Assembly: GCA_016169945.1 (NCBI GenBank)
Contig: JADLSH010000032.1
Coordinates: 434,001-498,000 of the forward strand
Source: Trachythela sp. YZ-2020
Taxonomy: Eukaryota > Cnidaria > Anthozoa > Malacalcyonacea > Clavulariidae
Direction: 5' to 3'
Length of the DNA stretch: 64,000 nt
The stretch's first letter is position 1. Every line of letters begins with the position of its first letter. This document shows positions 11,200 to 23,254 of the stretch, one piece after another. The notes under the pieces are model-generated. The model was given only the letters and a program-made list of their open reading frames with translations. It was not told the origin of the DNA and ran no database searches. The position numbers were made by a program, and so were the translations under genes.

Positions 11200-12195
11200 A
11201 AATAATTAATTAACATTCTTGGCTGCAAGAAGATATTATTGATCTTCTGTCTTTTTGTGACAACACAACATAATTATTTCGTGTTTCAATCAACTTATTA
11301 TCAACAGCTGGTTTTAGAACACCACCAGTTTCGGCAGTAATTAGTCGCTGGGGTCGGTAACAGCGAGTGAAAATTTTAGCTCTTGCAAATATATAAATTT
11401 CAAACCGGAAGCCACCATTAAGCATTCGCACCGTAGGCCGTCCAATAAGCAGTCGCACGGCCAACCCAGTCATAAAAACAATTATCCATGGCAAACCCTC
11501 AGTCAAACTTTGACTAGCGAAATGTCGTTGCATCGCCAACAACAACAACAACAACATAGTCCATCCGATCAGTATTAACAGGATTTTCGAGCCCTCCCAC
11601 TCCTAGTAGAACGACGTACCGCTTTTAGTGATAAAAAATTAAGTCAACCTAGCGTGGTTGAATCTAGATCTAAGATACCAGTTGATATCGTGTGAAATTT
11701 TCCGCTCCGTATCGGACATACACTGGAACCCAAGAAAGGTCGAACTATCAGAAACTGGTTCATCGGCAGACAAGGAACTAGTTCCGCCGGACAAATGTTG
11801 CAAAATGTTTCCGCCAGATTCAGACGAAGGAAAAAATATTCCAGTTAGAATAACATGTCGAATAGCGGCAACACACAAGAGTCTGTATTTTCGCGGCGAA
11901 CGTATTAATGGTTCTGAACAAGCTTGTCAACTCCGGCCAAACTTAATATCAGTCAGTATCTCTAAACAAAGAACAAACGCGTTTCAAGTCTCTGATTTCA
12001 TTCTCCCCAAGTTGATATTTATTAATATATGCAGTTCGGCAAAAATTAAAAACCGTGTACGGGCCGCAGTAGCACTCGAGACTGATTTAGCACATAATGA
12101 TATCGATGTCTGTAGTCACAGAAACCCACCTTAAAACCTTGATATGTCAGATAATGTGGTTAACATACCTAACTATGATATTTTTAGAAGAGACA
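11200..12195 (+). pseudogene. 5' part of a decayed non-LTR retrotransposon (copy A)
   Basis: The leader-like segment GATCTTCTGTCTTTTTGT is shared with 22010, 26880 and 39290. A (CAA)6 tract lies at 11537-11555. At 11998-12190 a frame reads LIFINICSSAKIKNR, then PNYDIFRRDR, which is the N-terminal endonuclease signature region of a CR1/L2-type ORF2. Stops and frameshifts are frequent. It is cut at 12195 by the tandem-duplication join. Confidence 0.6.
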
Positions 12196-13365
12196 GAGTC
12201 AGATAAGATATCAGATAGAGAGAGTCAGATAAAATATCATTTTTGAGAGTATAAAATATTATTTTAGAATTTTTAGTCTGCAACAAGTCGACGATTTTGG
12301 TCATTATAAAAGATAATACTGTACGTAAATACGTAAAAAAACATACTAAAAGAAAGCTTAGAAACTGGTTAAGAACATACGTACTGTTTGAATTTCAAAG
12401 ATATACGATTATAATAAAATTGTGGTTTATTCGCAGATAAGTCTCGAAAATAACTTCCCAGGGCTTGTTCAAAATTTTACCGGGTCACGAAGATTCCACG
12501 GTGACGTCTGATCTATATAGATCGTGTTTCAAACTGTACTATAACTGTAGGGAGCCTCCTTAAGTAACACTATATCTATAGTTTTTAAGCTGTGAAGATG
12601 CAACGACAAAAACCTACACAGTACGACATTTCTTGACAGTTTGTCTGAGAACATTTTTTACCACAACCATTGAACAACAAAAAGCACAACAAGAATATTC
12701 AAACAGTACCTTCAACCAAAAACTGCCCGATATTTTTGGTTCAAGCTAGATGAAAATATTAATCCAACTTGACAGCCAATGTCGTCAAAGCCGCTTGACA
12801 AATTAAAAACCTTCGCTTTCGTAATTCATACCGAATCCAGGACAGAAATGAAGCAGAACAACGAAAAACCAATGTGTCTATCATTGTGCCTTTTTGATCG
12901 TGAGTTTTCAAAGACCTCAAATAGCACTCGTCCTTCGGACTCGAGCTATTTCGAGGTCTTAGAAAACTCACTCGTGCATGTTATATATCCAAATTGCACT
13001 ATACTTATATACCACTTATAATATAAGAGAAATAGAAAAACTCGTCTTGTGCCTTTATGATGCGATAAAGCACTCGAGGAACGTTGGAAGAACACTCGAG
13101 AAGCGTGTGAAACACTCGGCTACGCCTCGTCTTTTAAACGCTTTTCTCGTGTTCTCCCAACATTCGCCTCGTGTTTTATCACACTGTAAAGCACGCAGGG
13201 CTTTTAATATGTGCAGGGCGATTATTCCACTGCGTTGGACTGTTATCAACGAAAACACGCTAATAATTGATTTTTGAAACGATTATTTGAATCAAAATTA
13301 CAGGTATTATAGAACACGAGTTACACAGTCCATAACAAAAATATTGATCTTAATTAACTGACAAT

Positions 13366-16300
13366 TTAGTCCTCTTCCAACTTTGGCAACGGCCTAACCA
13401 CTCGGAATAACAAGGCTGGGTCGACTTCATCGGTCGCACGTGTAGGATCATCATCAGGTAAATTCCAACGTTTTAGTGTCATTTTTCCACCTCCATCGCT
13501 ACTCAGATACGCGTGTTTGCCTGTCTTTTTATTAGTGGATTGAAGTACACCATAAGGTTCATTTGGCCCTTCTAATGCAATCACTTTAAAGTGTGTTGCA
13601 CGTACAAGTACTTTATCTTCAGAAATCTGTACACCAAAGTAAAAGAAAAAATATTTAATTTATAATCAATTTTCAGCTTGTGTCACGGATACTGGGGATA
13701 TAAATTTCTACAATATTTTGAAAGATCCGCAGCCGGAAATTCCTTGAAGTCCATCGAAAGTATTTTACAACCATTTTCAAATTGCCCGGCTGAGCAATGG
13801 AAATTATATTCAGACGCGACTATTTAGTTTGCTACGGATGAATTAGCTTAAAATTAAAAGCCGTACTGCTTCGGGTTAACTTTTAATAATGCTATATAAT
13901 TTTCTACAATTGACTAGCACAACTGTAAGTCTATGATTTATAATATAGTTGCATGAGGTGTTAAATTTGCTGTTGTTACTTATGCACCAGTCAATATAAC
14001 CCCCCCCGGCCGGGACATAGCGGGGCATTTGACTTTCACATAGGTCAAATCCCGTATAATGCCCCGCATCCCAGGCCAGTTTTTTTATTCTAATAGCAGA
14101 AAAATTTGCAAATGCACCCCGGTCAAATGCACCGCCATTTAAAGCCAACACAACATTCAAAACAAAAATTTAATGAGAACTGTTAACACAATTTTTTCGT
14201 ACTGCGCCAGAGGCTTGGCATTAGCAAGGTTTCACAGCACATTTGGGCTGTTTTTGAGGAAAGCTTTTTTCTCATGTTCCACCCTCCACGGCCACGGGTT
14301 ACTGGGGAAAACAAATGAAAAGTTTGTCTCTGATATAGCGTCCACTTTGTCAACATCGACATACTCCTCGAATTCTTTGTCAAATTTTTGAATTAACAGA
14401 TGGCTTGGTACGATCTTCAATTCCTAATATTGTCTTATTTTGGAGACAACCAATATATTATTTTGCGACTCTCTCCATACTCAACAAGTATGTATATTAA
14501 AAACGAATATATACATAATTATGTATATATGCCTATACTATAGGAAAGCACTGACAAATGCGCCGCGCATTATCATGCAAATATGATTCACCTGACTGGC
14601 CTAACGATAATAAATATAATAGAACATCATTTTCAAATCTTAGTTAAACAAATAACGAAAATATCTACCACGGATGGCATATTTATTAAATTTTAAAACT
14701 AGGAAGGCATTTCCAACCTTTTTCGCCACCGCGAGATCTTGAACGTCCTCCATGTTTTACTGTATAAACACAGGAATTTCCGTACCAGTTTATTCTCCGG
14801 TTGGATAAAATTCCCCGGTCATGTCCACCGGTAATTTTTGTATGCAGGGCAAAAGTTGTAAAATACCCCGGTATGCGCGGCCGTTTTTCCTGTCAAATCA
14901 CAGAAAATTCCCCGCTAATGCCCCGCTATGTCCCGGCCTGGGGGGTGCGGGGGTTTATATTGACTGGTGCATTAGCACGTCCTTGAATTATCACGATTGC
15001 TATATGGCGGATAAAAGCTACATACCTCTTGTAAATATCCCCGAAAATCTCAGGAATAGCAATTTTCAGGGAGACATATTGCAAATTTTAGAAAAATAAA
15101 GCTGTAGTATCAAATACCTTTGGCGGTGAATTGACATTGTCAACGAAATCAAATTGTTAAAGTTTATGCATATTTTGTCAAGGGAACAACTGAGAAAATT
15201 GGTAAATTAAACGTAAAACTAAAGCTCGGAATGTAGTTTTAATACTTTTTCACTTTAATGCGAGTTCGAAAACGCAATAAAGCACAATAAAACAGGGCAT
15301 GCACTTGAAAAGAAGTCCAACCGTGGAATTTGGAATAGACCGACGAAAAGAAAACAAAATGATCTTAAAAGTATATCACAGCAAAGTTTGTGTCAATAAT
15401 ATTTTTTGATAAACTTAAATTTAAAAATAGACAGATATGGCATAACGCTTTAAGCGTATGTTTCGGAGTTTTTAGGTATTTAATTGTCTGAAAATATGTC
15501 GATCATGTAACCAATCAGAACGCGTGCATGATAGCTCATTTCATATACCAAAATAATCCGTGGCAGTCAAATCATGACAACGGGGGCCCTCTTTCTTCGT
15601 TTCGCCACTGCTTGTATATATAGTTGTACATGATTTTCTGAGTGGGGTGCATCCATTCCCTAGATTATATTAATTTATGTTGCTATATTTAATATAAAAG
15701 ATTGTATCAAATATTGTATGAAATAATACCCAAAATCTACTACATCGCAAGTCTATATAATCAGTATTTAGTAATATAGAACATACATTAGCTGCTGTTA
15801 CGCCGCTTTCTGATGCGCTGACAGAATACCAAGTGCCATCTTTCCTGAACTGCAGTACCCAGGTTCGCTTAAATTTATCTTCTTCTTTGAATCTGATAAG
15901 AGTTAAAGCTAAAAATACAAAAGGTAAATAATATGGAATCGTATACGTTTCTCTCTCAAAAATATTACATCCCCTAACTACCTTGGTACGTTGAAACAGA
16001 TTTCAGTAAAAGTGCATGTCATTATCCCGACTTTCTCAGTCACTCTTGCGAACTTTGAACAGAATGCATGCATGATATATGCCGCAACGAAAGTTATACT
16101 TTCATTGATAATATCATGTCTAATAATATACATAATCTATCTAGTGAAATTTGGAAATAACAGGCACTCGTGCATGAATGGGTTTTTCAAAGGTCTCAAA
16201 TAGCACTTGTCCTTCAGACGGACGTTATTTTTAGGTATTTGAGTTAACATAGCTACTCGTGCATGTATATCCAAATTGCACTCGAAACCATGCTATTACC

Positions 16301-19300
16301 TAGGCACAGGGGCGCACATTAGGGGAGGGGGGGGGGGGTATGACATAGCCATACACGACTGCGCAAAACCCAACTTTTGCTCTGCCGCATTGTGCGTTCT
16401 ATTTCCACGTCAGTATTCTCGAGTAAAATTAAGTCGACTCTGTTGTAAAAATGCAGTTTCTAATTGGGTCTTTATGATGTTGAAGGTTACGTTTTGGGGG
16501 GCGTTTTCTTTAAATAACTGCATTTAAAAAAAATTGCAACCTCGTACCCAGGGTTTTATCTCCGCTCCCGTTACTCTCCCGGAGAGAGATAAAACCCTGG
16601 GTACGAGGTTGAGAAAATTGGAGCGAAATATTTGAATTCGAAACTAGAGTGTTTGAAATCTTATATATATTAATGGAAGTGCCTATAACGAAAGAGGTAG
16701 AGAAGACTCTGAAAATGCCATTTCCGACGATCTACAGACTCAAGTTTTTCAAAACGGCACCCTGTTTTTTAAGAATCCTTCTACACGGGCACTACACATA
16801 TTTTTGCATTAACTCGTAATACATATATGTTTTGATGTGGTCAAACAAATATAAAAAGTCGGTCCCTGAACAATGGACACCCTCCCAAATTTTTTTGAAA
16901 TGTGCGCCCCTGCCTGTACAAATCAAACAGTGTAAGTCTAATGTAAATGTTAGACGGATCAGACGTAACTTTATGAAATCTTTCTCACTGCACATTCTAT
17001 GAGCAACAGGAAATCTGCCAGTCCGGAGACTGATAGTACCCCTCAAGCCTCAAGGAAAATTCTCACTAAAACCAATCCAACACAAGACGTTTTTAACCGA
17101 ACCATGCTCAATAGGACATTTAGTGGGTATTCATTTAGAACTTATCACAACAAATGATATCACTACACATTTTTTACGTATATACTGTTTATCACTGCAC
17201 ACTTCCACTTTATCACTTTTATGTATGAGATGGATATCATGAATGATCAATCTCCAGTCAGGCGTTGACTGTATTCGATACAATGAATACGACGTCCTAT
17301 AATACATTTTCGCTTTACGCATGCAGTTTCTGTCACGATGTTTAGTTTTATATTGTATGTGCTAAATTTTGTGACTCAGCCGTTGCAAGATTGTTCTCAG
17401 CAGGCTTGCTACAAGTTTGTAGAGCAATTTGAGCCAACAATTTGTCAACAATTAACTATCAGATGTATATAGGGATGCGCAACCTCAATTCCACCTTGTC
17501 ACTCGCATTGCGGGCTCCCATGAGATAGCATTGTGCCTTCGCGAGATCAGTGCGTTGTTGCATGTCCTTGAGCGAGGCGGTTATTTTGTGATCGTGGAGC
17601 TCATCTTATTATTTATATCATGACTAGTAAACAAAACCCTCTAATGAGGTGATGGCGGATGTCCAACACGGAGCTCGTGCATGAGGATTCCAATCAAAGT
17701 AGGCAGGGAATCAGTAGTTTTGAAACGACGGTAGATACACGCTCTAATGAGCGAATACAAAAACAAAAATCCATGGAGCAAGGACTTGCTTCAATGGCTA
17801 CAAACCTTTCTACTGCAATAATACGTGCGTTCAAAAACGTCTCTGAACGGTTTGACTACGATGCTTAATAGTGATAACAATAAGCTTACGTTGTGGTTCA
17901 CTAGTTCCCGCCACGACATACGCTTGTTCATCACTGGAATCAGCTGTAAATATAAACAATGATTAATAAAGACCTATACGATCAACGTAACTTGCATACT
18001 CACTTCTTAAGATAGGCTTTACTGTAATATATTTCAAAACCTTGGATCCTCTAGCTTAATTAACTCTTTATTGCCAACCCTGGTAGTTAAAATTGAGGAA
18101 TTATATATATCCGCTTAAAGAGGGCATTAATTTATGAATGAAATACTACGAGTTCTTGGAAACTCCTCTAGATTCGCATTTAGTCAGCTTTACTGATGAA
18201 GTTGTTTTGAAATATTATTTATATATAATGATATAATGACATATAACAATATAAATATATGTACCTGTAAAGGGGAAATATGTATAAAGGCATTTATATC
18301 CTGAGTTTCAAATATTCAACGTAGTCCACAAGGCTAGATTGGGCGTCACAGGTTTCATATACTCTCTGTGATTTTGTCTACTTTGCGAGTGTTTGCGTTT
18401 TAGAGGAAATGGTTCGTGGCAGGGCGTGGGAAGCTCATCTCTTTTGGAGGGGCCGACCAAAGTAAATAGGTATTCGACGTGGTGCTGAAGGCATCACCCA
18501 ACTAGGAAAGTCTGGGGACATGCCCCCTCAGACATTTTGAATTCCAGAGTCTCTGAAATTGCATTTTCAACCATTTTAAATTTTAAGGAGTATTTTGGGC
18601 AACATTTGACAGTTAGTTAACTAAAGGATAACACTGGATTACAACATTGATCAGTTTTACAATTTTCCAACATTCTTTATCCGGAATGAAAAATAGAACG
18701 TAATAATTATATTTGTATTGAATAATATGACTATAATAAATTGTCCTTATATATATATATATATATAGCTGACTGCATGAATATACGTGGAAAAATATCA
18801 CGCAGACTCCAACAGTCAATAATCTCTTTTGTAAATGAAGGAAAACTATAAAATGACTTGCAATGAAATTGATACGTAATCCATGATGCCATTTTTTCCT
18901 ATTCTATTTTTTTGGGGGAAGGCTTGTTTAACTTTGCTGGGGGAACTCGATTCTCCCCCACGCCCATCCCCGCTTCCTATGCCTTTTAATGGTTCGTGGT
19001 ATGGTTAGCTGGCCACTGATTGGAAGTTTGAAATATCTATGTACTAAGGTCTGTGGCAGGACCTAGAGCCATGCAGATACTGTAATTTTAAAGAGAGCAG
19101 AACCCTTCAGGCAAAGCAGGGTGTATATATAGAAACGTGTATTATCCTCATTAATTTCAAAATACTAGACATTATTAAATGTATTTTAAAGGTTGCTCTT
19201 TTTTCTTTAAAATAATATGCTCCTGTGTGCGAGTATAGTAACTACCCAAAAGTGATTAGAAATGACGGGTTATACTAAATTCATGAATTTAGTATAACCC

Positions 19301-20237
19301 GTCATTTCTAATCCTATTCCTATCAAAATATTTTGTGAAAGAGACCTATCTTCTATCTATACACGATGACTCGTCCGCCAGCTACCAATTTTAACATAAC
19401 GACTCTCCGTAAATCATAACCGCTCTCCACTAACATAACCTAACCATACGTTCCTTCCAAACTAAGATTTTCCCCGTTTTAATAAGCAGAACTCTTCATT
19501 CCCTCTTTTATTAAGGTCCTCTCCCTTAACAACTGAGAAACACATGCATGCGTACTGATTAGAAATTGATTAATTAGAGTTGATATCCACATTACTGCAT
19601 TTCCTTATATACTGACCACCTCTCCGATAAAGTCAGTGTAATTTTAAAGTGCTTGAAATGAATTAACCCCCGGGATGCTTAATAGAGAAGTTTAGCGATA
19701 AATATTAAAACAATTAGTGTGGTAAACTAAAATATTGTTTAAAATGACAAGAATACTTTACCTTCGTTTGTCATATGGACGAATCTACCCCCAGACACGC
19801 TATTGTAAGACCATAGACGACGAATGTCTCCATCATTAATCACGAATCTAACTATAAATTCAGTTAAAACAATGTTGAGAAACATTTGAGAACGAGAATT
19901 TTATAAAAGCTTTGGCATCAAAATTCAAGTATGAATTCTCTTGTAATTTTGTATTTTGTTTGGTATTTTAGGAATATATAATAAGATTACGGAACATGAA
20001 TTAATGCATCTAAATATTACTTGAATGCGTGAACGATTGCAATAGTTTGCTTTCTCTATATGAAGGATGCATGCGTAGGAAAAGTAAATCAAGTGTATAT
20101 CGACTGAAGTACTTTGTTGCAGCCCCAACATATCGTGTCTTCAAAAGTTTGAGTCCGGCATAGTCAAAACAACAGCAGTTCCCATTAACAGCTCTGTTTA
20201 TATTGTTGAAAATGATATTTGTCTTCCCAAGGAACAT
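13366..20237 (-). CDS. Spliced gene of unknown function, possibly beta-trefoil (copy B)
   Basis: This is the paralogue of the gene at 3892-9392. The exons are 19762-19851, 17890-17943, 15787-15908 and 13366-13626, with an optional first exon at 20021-20237. Lengths and phases are identical to copy A (90, 54, 122, 261 and 217 nt), and all splice borders are conserved. Differences I see are Asn to Asp and Gly to Arg in the 122-nt exon, Ala to Gly in the last exon (SSDGGGKM), and Lys to Arg in the optional first exon. No stop or frameshift has accumulated, although introns differ by deletions of up to 1.1 kb. That suggests both copies are functional, or that the duplication is very young. The fold assignment is tentative, as for copy A. 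Confidence 0.6.
13983..14971. mobile_element. 989-bp TIR element, copy B
   Basis: Same element as 4506-5500, with TGCACCAGTCAATATAACC termini and TTA target duplications at 13980-13982 and 14972-14974. In this copy a minus frame at 14232-14420 stays open and reads FEEYVDVDKVDAISETNF, then FPSNPWPWRVEHEKK. Copy A lost this frame. It might be a captured exon or a transposase shred; I do not recognise it. Confidence 0.7.
16307..16912. mobile_element. 606-bp hAT-like non-autonomous element (copy B)
   Basis: The ends are CAGGGGCGCACATT and AATGTGCGCCCCTG, exact inverted repeats of the CAGGG type used by hAT elements. The flanking octamers CCTAGGCA and CCTGTACA match at five of eight positions, as expected of a decayed 8-bp duplication. 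The interior carries the CCTCGTACCCAGGG hairpin. In copy A both ends fall in deletions, leaving only the middle. Confidence 0.55.
16680..17762. other. 1.1-kb segment present in copy B, deleted in copy A
   Basis: At the equivalent point copy A joins TAATGGAAG to AAAATCCATGGAG through a short GACTTGC filler, which also occurs 17 bp downstream. Templated filler at a deletion joint is a signature of microhomology-mediated repair. The segment holds the right hAT end, the 5' half of the ORF at 17659-17868, and no other recognised gene. Confidence 0.6.
17659..17868 (+). CDS. 69-aa plus-strand ORF of unknown function
   Basis: ATG to TAA, polar and low in hydrophobics (ELVHEDSNQSRQGISSFE at the start, NVSERFDYDA at the end). 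Its 3' end stops 21 bp short of an exon of the opposite-strand gene. Copy A retains only the C-terminal half. It may be the terminal exon of a gene or part of a transposon accessory protein. No domain is recognised. Confidence 0.3.
   Translation: MSNTELVHEDSNQSRQGISSFETTVDTRSNERIQKQKSMEQGLASMATNLSTAIIRAFKNVSERFDYDA
18420..18987. mobile_element. 568-bp insertion flanked by 12-bp direct repeats (copy B)
   Basis: Counterpart of 7593-8164. AATGGTTCGTGG flanks at 18408-18419 and 18988-18999. Small indels separate the two copies. Confidence 0.5.
19254..19313. repeat. Perfect 60-bp palindrome unique to copy B
   Basis: GATTAGAAATGACGGGTTAT is followed by ACTAAATTCA and then by the exact reverse complement of all 30 bases, with no spacer. 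Copy A has only the right half, near 8448-8480. The left half in copy B therefore arose after duplication, most simply by a replication template switch. Confidence 0.9.
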
Positions 20238-22009
20238 GTATTACTCATACTAGATTATGCGGCGCTCTGCCTGGCAACTTGGAAATTGCCCTCTGGTGTT
20301 TGTCAGATCACGAATCTCAGATCTCGGACGTTTTTCGATAACAATAAAATAACCTCGTACTTAGGGGTTCTGCCCTTGCGAAGTGGCCTCAGTCAAATTC
20401 AAGATGGAGATCGCAAATGTAGTGTCGAACAGTTAAATATATAAATCGAGAAGGTGGCGAAGAGCGCTCGGCAGTTCACCAAATTTCCGATCCATATACA
20501 GTTAACTTGTCGATTAATATCTATTTTCTAGGCCTAATATATTTTATTTGCTCTGATTGCCACTGTTAAACGTCGTCGATATTTTCCAGTGCAGCCAAAC
20601 GAAAACACCGGTCAAATTAGTTCATTATAGATTTATTAGCCAAACTTAGCGCAGACTTTGCGACAAGCTTGTCACGAAAATAAAAAATATTGAAATGTCT
20701 ATTAGCGTATAGTACGTATACACGGTGACTAATGTTAAGGGCAAGTTGCTTGTATATCATGCACAACAATCTGTTTGGCAGATGCACGATGGCATGTTGG
20801 TCTTGAAGCTGTCGTTGTTAAAATTATAATTGTGCGAAAATTGTTAAAAAATTGAACGTCCAACTCCAAAGTCCAGTCCAATGCATATTGCGCTTAACTG
20901 GACGCTCAATACTTCTGCAAAAAAACGTGAGTATCAAGCAGTTGTCAATACTGCAGGTGCAATAAATAACGAATCGTTCGGCTTTCTCAACAATATTGGA
21001 ACCAGTAAACTATTCATATATACATTTTAGAGTATTTGACTTTGGAGATAGGGTATAATACTGCCAGTACCGACTTGACAAACCTGTATGACAATGACGT
21101 TCGCGGTGTTTTGTGTCCTCCATGTTCTACAAAAAAGAACAAAGCATTTGTACATGTGTAATTAATATTAGTATTAGTCACGAGAAAAAGTTTATTATAA
21201 TTTGAAAGATCGAACATTTTAGAATCATGGTGCTATAGCCCTGCATGTATATAGCAAACGACTTCGAATGTGTGATATAACTTCGCAAATGAGCGAGTAT
21301 ACTTATTGTAAAATAAATAGAATGTCAATGGTATAAGTGCATTCAGCGGTGTACACGGCCAATGAAGTACAGTGATGATTTTGTTGTGTTTTGCTCATGA
21401 GAAAGTCACACTGAATTATATTAACTAATGATTTCATTGAAAATGTCATGCATAGTGCTGTAACGAACTGTAGACGAAATCGTGAGAGGAAATGACTCTG
21501 CACTCTGTATTAATACATTTCAAATCCATTTACTCAAACATTGGGTGATTATGTAATACTATACTTAACAGTCTAACAAAAAATGTAATTAATTTTACAA
21601 GGGGACGTATAAACCAAAATTTCTGTGCTATATATTAAGTACTCAAACAATCCAGTAAAGTAAATCAGGTACTCAAGGTTAGAGTAACACTAAAACATTC
21701 AATTTCCTTTTTGCTTGAGTAAAATGAGTTACGCTTAGAGTGAGAGAAAAGCGAATTACTCATGCTTGAGTGTAGCGAATCAGCTTTACCAAGAAATTTA
21801 CCCAAGGCCCGAGTAAGTTTATATAGTGACAGGGAAGACTGAACACGTAGCCAGGAAATTTCCAAAATAAAAGCTATATAAACTTTGAAAAAACAAGAAG
21901 CTATCTAAACTTTGAAAATACAAGAATTTAACATGTTATCTCATATTATGTATCGAAAAGAACAAATTATTTTTCATCTATCGAAAATAGATTCAGGCAG
22001 ATATATCAA

Positions 22010-22375
22010 ATAATTAATTAACATTCTTGGCTGCAAGAAATTATTATTGATCTTCTGTCTTTTTGTGACAACACAACATAATTATTTCGTGTTTCAATCA
22101 ACTTATTATCAACAGCTGGTTTTAGAACACCACCAGTTTCGGCAGTAATTAGTCGCTGGGGTCGGTAACAGCGAGTGAAAATTTTATGACCATGGCGGAC
22201 GGTCATGAAAATTTTAGCTCTTGCAAATATATAAATTTCAAACCGGAAGCCACCATTAAGCATTCGCACCGTAGGCCGTCCAATAAGCAGTCGCACGGCC
22301 AATCCAGTCATAAAAACAATTATCCATGGCAAACCCTCAGTCAAACTTTGACTAGCGAAATGTCGTTGCATCGCC

Positions 22376-22406
<31 letters not shown>

Positions 22407-23040
22407 TAGTCCATCCGATCAGTATTAACAGGATTTTCGAGTCCTCCCACTCCTAGTAGAACGACGTACCGCTTTTAGTGATAAAAAATTAAGTCAACCT
22501 AGCGTGGTTGAATCTAGATCTAAGATACCAGTTGATATCGTGTGAAATTTTCCGCTCCGTATCGGACATACACTGGAACGCAAGAAAGGTCGAACTATCA
22601 GAAACTGGTTCATCGGCAGACAAGGAACTAGTTCCGCCGGACAAATGTTGTAAAATGTTTCCGCCAGATTCAGACCGGAAGGAAAACATATTCCAGTTAG
22701 AATAACATGTCGAATAGCGGCAACACACAAGAGTCTGTATTTTCGCGGCGAACGTATTAATGGTTCTGAACAAGCTTGTCAACTCCGGCCAAACTTAATA
22801 TCAGTCAGTATCTCTAAACAAAGAACAAACGCGTTTCAAGTCTCTGATTTCGCTGTCCCCAAGTTGATATTTATTAATATATGCAGTTCGGCAAAAATTA
22901 AAAACCGTGTACGGGCCGCAGTAGCACTCGAGACTGATTTAGCACATAATGATATCGATGTCTGTGTAGTCACAGAAACCCACCTTAACCTTGATATGCC
23001 AGATAATGTGGTTAATTAACATACCTAACTATGATATTTT
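22010..23040 (+). pseudogene. Decayed non-LTR element, 5' and endonuclease region
   Basis: Native copy of the element truncated at 12195. The plus frame at 22186-22428 has a glutamine run from an expanded (CAA) tract at 22374-22405, longer than in copy A. After 22860, shreds of an AP-endonuclease-like domain appear in changing frames (PNYDIFRR, MRSKGG). Many stops and frameshifts make it non-functional. Confidence 0.6.
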
Positions 23041-23254
23041 TAGAAGAGACAGAAATTGGGGTTGGAGAGATATGAGATCTAAAGGAGGATCGGAGTGACA
23101 ATATATGTCCGAAATAATGTTAATGTTATCGATATACAGATCCAATCTGTATGAACTTATTTACGTTTACTCCTACTGCCTACAGGAAATCGTATGCTAG
23201 TATGCGTTCTTTACGATCCGCTCAGCCACGATTACTTCGATGGTGATCTAATCA

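Larger units (their letters stand above)
2743..12195 (+). repeat. Tandem segmental duplication, copy A (about 9.45 kb)
   Basis: This block recurs in the same orientation at 12222-23045, at high identity throughout. The offset between matching points grows from 9,474 near 3.9 kb to about 10,850 near 11.7 kb, because copy A lacks about 0.2 kb and about 1.1 kb that copy B has. It contains a spliced minus-strand gene, a 995-bp TIR element, hairpins and the 5' part of a non-LTR element. The join to copy B (12195-12222) has short repeats of AGTCAGATAA. Confidence 0.9.
12222..23045 (+). repeat. Tandem segmental duplication, copy B (about 10.8 kb)
   Basis: Copy B starts inside the sequence that in copy A is the MITE at 2323-3085. 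It ends inside a non-LTR element that continues uninterrupted to about 24.8 kb. Copy A departs from that element at 12195, so copy B carries the native right edge and copy A the native left edge. Copy B keeps the longer form at 16137-16351 and 16680-17762. Confidence 0.9.

Noticed and set aside
22018..22407. 129-codon minus ORF with a leucine run
   Set aside because: The leucines come from the CAA repeat read in reverse, and the region is the leader of a plus-strand retrotransposon.
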